Positions 5,320 through 8,236 of a stretch of DNA of 8,236 bases are shown piece by piece. Under the pieces are notes generated by a model. That model did no database searches. It saw nothing but the letters and a program-made list of their open reading frames with translations, and was not told the DNA's origin. Source of the stretch: an uncultured Acidimicrobiaceae bacterium (GTDB lineage: Bacteria > Actinomycetota > Acidimicrobiia > Acidimicrobiales > Ilumatobacteraceae); the NCBI GenBank assembly GCA_903904615.1, contig CAIVDG010000293.1, positions 1-8,236 of the forward strand. The letters run 5' to 3'. The position numbers and the translations under genes were made by a program. The first letter of the stretch is position 1. Each line of letters starts with the position of its first letter.

Positions 5320-6435
5320 TCAGATACCGATGCGCTGAGCAAGAAGCTCGCGGTGGTAGGTGGGGTCACCAAAGATGAGTTCGCTTGACTTTGCACGCTT
5401 GAAGTAGAGGTGCGCTGGGTGTTCCCAGGTGAAACCAATACCGCCGTGAATCTGGATGTTCTCAGCTGCTGCGTGGAAGTAGGACTCTGAGCAGTATGCC
5501 TTTGCAAGTGATGCAACCGAAGGAAGTTCTTCGTTCATCTCTGCTGCACACCACATGCCGTAGTAGGCAGCGGACTTTGCGGACTCAACCTCAAGCAACA
5601 TGTCTGCACACTTGTGCTTGATGGCCTGGAATGAACCAATGGGGCGTCCGAACTGGATGCGGTCCTTTGCGTACTGAACAGCCATTTCGAGAACCTTCTG
5701 TGCGCCACCAACCTGCTCTGCTGCAAGTGCAACAGCTGCAAGATCCATGACCTGACCAAGAACGTCGCCGCCCTTGCCTTCGGTACCGATGAGCTTTGCT
5801 GGAGTGTTGTTGAACTCAAGCTTTGCTTGCTTACGTGTCTGGTCCATTGTGGAAAGAGCAGTGCGGGTCAAACCAGATGCATTGCCGTCAACTGCGAACA
5901 AGCTGATGCCCTTCGCTGTGCGAGCAGCAACGATGATGAGGTTTGCGGTGTGACCGTCGAGCACGAAGCTCTTTGTTCCGCTGATGGTGAAATCGGATCC
6001 GGAACCCTTTGCTTCGATGGTGATACCTGCTTCGTCCCAACGACCTGATGGCTCGGTGGTGGCAAGTGTTGCGATTGTTTCGCCGCTTGCGATGCCAGGC
6101 AGGTATGCCTTCTTCGCTGCGTCGTCACCGGAGAGAAGCAATGTGTTTGCTGCAAGCACAACGCTGGAGAAGAAAGGTCCGCAATACAGTGCGCGTCCCA
6201 TTTCTTCCAACACAACGCCAAGCTCGATAAAGCTTGCGCCCTGGCCGCCGAATTCCTCGGGAATTGCGAGTCCCTGAGGGTTGATTTCGTTAGCCATCTG
6301 TGACCACACGCCTGCATCGAAACCATTGACGGTTTCCATCTGCTCGCGGACCGCTTCTTCTGATGACTTGTTCTCAAGGAACGAGCGCACCATCTTGCGG
6401 AGTTCTTCTTGTTCTTCACTAAATGCAAAATTCAT
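5320..6435 (-). CDS. Acyl-CoA dehydrogenase family protein
   Basis: This 371-residue FAD-dependent enzyme would introduce the alpha-beta double bond of acyl-CoA thioesters and pass electrons to electron-transfer flavoprotein. The usual three domains are visible: N-terminal helices (FSEEQEELRKMVRSFL, 5-20; PEEFGGQG, 59-66), the middle beta domain (TEPSGRW at 127-133; SGTKSFVLDG at 152-161) and the C-terminal helices with QFGRPIGSFQAIKHKCADML (261-280). The end has HGGIGFTWEHPAHLYFKRA (330-348). E338 in WEHP is at the position of the MCAD catalytic Glu. The form resembles actinobacterial FadE proteins, some of which work as heteromeric pairs on steroid side chains; no partner gene is visible, so substrate class is open. 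The ATG at 6435 fits family starts better than the upstream extension to 6456. It is divergent from the antitoxin gene, and a strong terminator follows. Confidence 0.93.
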   Translation of the reverse strand: MNFAFSEEQEELRKMVRSFLENKSSEEAVREQMETVNGFDAGVWSQMANEINPQGLAIPEEFGGQGASFIELGVVLEEMGRALYCGPFFSSVVLAANTLLLSGDDAAKKAYLPGIASGETIATLATTEPSGRWDEAGITIEAKGSGSDFTISGTKSFVLDGHTANLIIVAARTAKGISLFAVDGNASGLTRTALSTMDQTRKQAKLEFNNTPAKLIGTEGKGGDVLGQVMDLAAVALAAEQVGGAQKVLEMAVQYAKDRIQFGRPIGSFQAIKHKCADMLLEVESAKSAAYYGMWCAAEMNEELPSVASLAKAYCSESYFHAAAENIQIHGGIGFTWEHPAHLYFKRAKSSELIFGDPTYHRELLAQRIGI

Positions 6436-6441
6436 GCCGTC

Positions 6442-6447
6442 ATTCTG
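6442..6447 (-). promoter_or_regulatory. Possible -10 element for the acyl-CoA dehydrogenase
   Basis: On the minus strand the hexamer is CAGAAT, with its final T seven bases before the ATG at 6435. This is the same geometry as the TAnnnT elements elsewhere in the window, but the first base is C, so support is weaker. No Shine-Dalgarno is seen before this start. Confidence 0.3.
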
Positions 6448-6477
6448 TCGGGACAACCCACCCGTTCGCTACTTGCA

Positions 6478-6499
6478 ATGTGTACGCAGGTGTACACAT
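6478..6499. promoter_or_regulatory. Perfect inverted repeat, probable operator between divergent genes
   Basis: ATGTGTAC (6478-6485) and GTACACAT (6492-6499) form perfect 8-bp arms around a 6-base centre. GTGTAC also recurs in direct orientation at 6480 and 6490, ten bases apart, about one helical turn. The site sits 18 bases upstream of the antitoxin ATG, where a -35 box would be expected for the TACCCT hexamer at 6506. It is about 42 bases upstream of the dehydrogenase ATG. Type II antitoxins normally repress their own operon through such palindromes, so autoregulation by the antitoxin is the simplest reading. A separate regulator of the acyl-CoA dehydrogenase is the alternative. Confidence 0.65.
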
Positions 6500-6505
6500 C
6501 TGCGG

Positions 6506-6511
6506 TACCCT
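6506..6511 (+). promoter_or_regulatory. Putative leaderless -10 element for the toxin-antitoxin operon
   Basis: TACCCT fits TAnnnT, and its final T is seven bases before the A of the antitoxin ATG at 6518. There is no Shine-Dalgarno between it and the start codon. The -35 region would overlap the inverted repeat at 6478-6499, so binding there should block transcription. Confidence 0.5.
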
Positions 6512-6517
6512 GACCTT

Positions 6518-6793
6518 ATGGCACATATCGGCATGAGAGAACTACGCGCAGCCCTCTCCACATATCTACGCCGCGCCCAGCAAGGTGAACGGGTGGTGGT
6601 CACCATCGACGGCGCGCCCGTGGCCCAACTGAGCCCGTTAGTGGGAGACCTAGCTGGGGTGTCGCTGGCCGATCTCGTGGCGCGAGGAACTGTGGTGGCG
6701 CCACGTCGACGTGGCGATTGGGTTCCCGACGATCCACTTCTCCTCACATCTGGCGCACGAGTTGATCGTGCACTCGGGCAAGTTCGTTCATGA
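6518..6793 (+). CDS. Phd/YefM-type (VapB-like) antitoxin
   Basis: This 91-residue protein has an N-terminal Phd fold: MRELRAALSTYLRRAQQGERVVVTIDGAPVAQL spans about residues 6-38 and includes the typical GERVVVT turn and GxPVAxL strand. A proline- and arginine-rich tail (about 50-91) fits the toxin-neutralising segment. Antitoxins of this type bind a PIN toxin and repress their own promoter. The frame is open back to 6281, but everything before 6518 is antisense to the dehydrogenase. Homology begins at MAHIGMREL, and the promoter element and operator lie directly upstream. The stop overlaps the toxin's ATG (ATGA, 6790-6793), the usual coupled arrangement. I leave the symbol blank because vapB naming depends on the partner and is not specific. 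Confidence 0.85.
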   Translation: MAHIGMRELRAALSTYLRRAQQGERVVVTIDGAPVAQLSPLVGDLAGVSLADLVARGTVVAPRRRGDWVPDDPLLLTSGARVDRALGQVRS

Positions 6794-7194
6794 GTGTGTT
6801 CCTCGATGCAAGTGCGCTGTTATCACTGCACATAGATGGCCCGGCAAGGCGTGTTGTTCTGGATGCTCTTGAATCGGACACCACATGGGTAGCCAGTGCC
6901 CACGCCCTTGGTGAAGCAATTGCGGCTGCCTCTCGTCTCACCGATGAACCAGTACTTGTGCGTCACCTCGAAGACATGGTGCGTCACACCTGGGACTTCT
7001 TGCACGTTGTTCCCCTTGACCAGGCTCTCCTCGATGACGCGACTGCGCTCTGCCAACAACAACCGGTTGGTTTCTCCACTGCATTGCATTTGTCCGCAGC
7101 CGTTCGTTTGCCTGGCCCTACCCAATACATCACATTTGACGCCGCACAAATCCCTGTCGCCCTGTCATTTGGGTTCGATGTTGTGTCAGGCTAA
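6790..7194 (+). CDS. PIN-domain (VapC-like) toxin with an altered acidic site
   Basis: This 134-residue protein has the length and motif order of VapC ribonucleases, which cleave RNA with a Mg2+ or Mn2+ site built from conserved acidic residues. The first is D6 in FLDASALL, the second fits E42 in HALGEAIAA, and the last fits D117 in YITFDAAQ. The third normally lies in a DALHLA motif; here the sequence is STALHLSAA, with T97 in place of Asp. The toxin may therefore be weakened or inactive, or another residue may substitute; D130 and nearby residues do not fit the position. The start overlaps the antitoxin stop, which implies translational coupling. Only 4 bases separate its stop from the metallo-hydrolase ATG. 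The identification rests on motifs and the antitoxin neighbour. Confidence 0.82.
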   Translation: MSVFLDASALLSLHIDGPARRVVLDALESDTTWVASAHALGEAIAAASRLTDEPVLVRHLEDMVRHTWDFLHVVPLDQALLDDATALCQQQPVGFSTALHLSAAVRLPGPTQYITFDAAQIPVALSFGFDVVSG

Positions 7195-7198
7195 AGAC

Positions 7199-7825
7199 AT
7201 GTCAGGTTCGCTAGGGACACTCCACTACTTCGACCACAACCTTGAAGTACATCGCGTGGTTGTTGGCCCTTATGCGAACAATGTGTTCGTTGTGCGCTGT
7301 AAGCACACGGGCGACGCAGTCCTCATAGATGCCGCAAACGAACACGAACGACTTCTCGATTTGTGTCAAGCACTCGGCGTGCGACGTGTTCTGGAAACTC
7401 ATGGGCATCACGATCACATTCAGGCAGTTCCCGCTATGCGCGAAGCCGGATACGAAGTGGCTGTCACACCCGATGACGCTGCAATGTTGAAAGACGTTGG
7501 CTACGACGTGTTCATCAACGATGGTGACGTCATTGAAGTAGGTCGCCTTCGTTTTGAGGCAATCTTGAATCCTGGCCACACACCAGGGTCTGTGTCGTTC
7601 AAGGTGAAAGATGCACCGCTGTTGTTCACCGGTGACACATTGTTTCCTGGTGGACCGGGTGCAACACACTTCCCCGGCGGAAGCTTCGACACCATCATTC
7701 AGTCAATAGATTCACGCCTCTTCACTTTTCCAGGCAACACCGTGCTGCTCCCTGGACACGGCGTAGACACCACAATTTCTACAGAACGACCACACCTGTC
7801 CGAGTGGGTACAACGTGGCTGGTAA
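7199..7825 (+). CDS. Metallo-beta-lactamase-fold hydrolase (glyoxalase II-like)
   Basis: This 208-residue cytoplasmic protein has a complete MBL dizinc signature: THGHHDH (T67-H73, giving H68, H70, D72 and H73), H127 in NPGHTPGS, D146 in LLFTGDTLF and H187 in LLPGHGVD. The PGHTPGS and GDTLFPGG motifs place it with glyoxalase II-like thioester hydrolases rather than true beta-lactamases. Members commonly hydrolyse acyl-thioesters or lactones; the substrate cannot be predicted. The frame is open back to 6896, but that part overlaps the PIN toxin, and the ATG at 7199 fits the family start. AGG lies eight bases upstream as a weak ribosome binding site. It is probably co-transcribed with the toxin-antitoxin pair upstream and the desaturase downstream. 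Confidence 0.9.
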   Translation: MSGSLGTLHYFDHNLEVHRVVVGPYANNVFVVRCKHTGDAVLIDAANEHERLLDLCQALGVRRVLETHGHHDHIQAVPAMREAGYEVAVTPDDAAMLKDVGYDVFINDGDVIEVGRLRFEAILNPGHTPGSVSFKVKDAPLLFTGDTLFPGGPGATHFPGGSFDTIIQSIDSRLFTFPGNTVLLPGHGVDTTISTERPHLSEWVQRGW

Positions 7826-7844
7826 GTCGCCCTTCCTCGGAGGC

Positions 7845-8236
7845 ATGTCTCCTACAGCGTTGCCTCAATCGCACAACACTCAGCACGTCTCTGTTGACGG
7901 TCGCTTGTCGCAAGAAGATCGCGCACGTCTTCGCAAGATTCCATCATTGAAGAATGCGTGGAGTGTTGCGTGGCTATACGGACAAAACATTCTGTTACTT
8001 GCTGTCACTGTGCGCATCAACCACCCTCTGTTGTGGGTAGTGGCATTTCTTCTCATGGGACGTGCGCATGCGCAGTTCTTGTCTCTCATGCATGAAGCAG
8101 CACACCGACTGCTTTTCACACACAAGGCAACGAACGATTTCGTGGGTAATTGGCTGCTTGGTTACCCAACGCTCACAAGTACTCCTGCGTATCGCCGTGT
8201 GCACATGGCCCACCACAAGAGAGAATTCGGGCCTAA
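7845..8236 (+). CDS. Fatty acid desaturase, 3' truncated by window end
   Basis: The frame stays open to the edge, giving 130 complete codons. It shows two of the three histidine boxes of membrane fatty acid desaturases: HEAAH (83-87) and HMAHH (120-124). Between residues 40 and 80 lie hydrophobic segments fitting membrane helices, and the end has LLGYPTLTSTPAYRRVHMAHH. The diiron enzyme would use oxygen and an electron donor to introduce a double bond into an acyl chain; ring hydroxylases of the same superfamily remain possible until the third box is seen. The start is uncertain. GGAGG (7839-7843) is only one base from the ATG at 7845, which is too close for normal use. A GTG at 7815 in the same frame, overlapping the hydrolase stop, is the alternative. 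Spacing suggests it belongs to the operon that begins with the antitoxin. Confidence 0.82.
   Translation, partial: MSPTALPQSHNTQHVSVDGRLSQEDRARLRKIPSLKNAWSVAWLYGQNILLLAVTVRINHPLLWVVAFLLMGRAHAQFLSLMHEAAHRLLFTHKATNDFVGNWLLGYPTLTSTPAYRRVHMAHHKREFGP

Noticed and set aside
6281..6517. N-terminal extension of the antitoxin frame
   Set aside because: It is antisense to the dehydrogenase; antitoxin homology begins at the ATG at 6518, next to the operator and promoter element.
6896..7198. N-terminal extension of the MBL-fold hydrolase
   Set aside because: It overlaps the PIN toxin out of frame; MBL family homology begins after the ATG at 7199.

Overview
The window reads as a gene-dense stretch of an actinobacterial chromosome, most likely from the class Acidimicrobiia or a similar aquatic lineage. 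The pointers are an actinobacterium-type HhH-GPD repair protein, a DinB-fold enzyme of the mycothiol-dependent maleylpyruvate isomerase family beside a DsbA-fold protein, and repeated leaderless-type gene starts (TAnnnT, six bases, ATG). Base composition looks moderate by eye, below that of Streptomyces or Mycobacterium. The lineage is an inference; no rRNA or marker gene is present.

Layout. (1) Positions 2-1398, plus strand: the 3' part of an HhH-GPD repair protein gene overlaps a galE-like UDP-glucose 4-epimerase gene by 4 bp. (2) Positions 1399-2400, minus strand: a 74-residue conserved-looking protein, then an alpha/beta-hydrolase with Asn where the nucleophile serine is expected; this unit meets galE with no spare base. 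(3) Positions 2460-3963, plus strand: divergent from (2), a DsbA/HCCA-isomerase-like protein and a DinB-fold enzyme form a tight pair. (4) Positions 3960-5220, minus strand: a class III metallophosphoesterase resembling cyclic-nucleotide phosphodiesterases, then a membrane-anchored protein of unknown function. (5) Positions 5320-6435, minus strand: an acyl-CoA dehydrogenase followed by a textbook intrinsic terminator. (6) Positions 6518-8236, plus strand: divergent from (5), a Phd/VapB antitoxin, a PIN toxin, a glyoxalase-II-like metallo-beta-lactamase-fold hydrolase and the 5' part of a fatty acid desaturase. They are packed so tightly that one transcript is likely.

Most of this is ordinary housekeeping or lipid and redox metabolism. 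The points worth a second look are two enzymes with altered catalytic residues (hydrolase Ser to Asn; PIN toxin third Asp to Thr), and a perfect 8-bp-arm inverted repeat in the acyl-CoA dehydrogenase/antitoxin intergenic region. A toxin-antitoxin pair heading a metabolic operon is also notable. So are the TAnnnT hexamers placed seven bases before the start codon of genes that open transcription units, which suggest leaderless mRNAs. I saw no CRISPR array, tRNA, rRNA, insertion sequence, phage gene or clear defence island. The window does not, in my reading, hold an obvious new multi-gene system.
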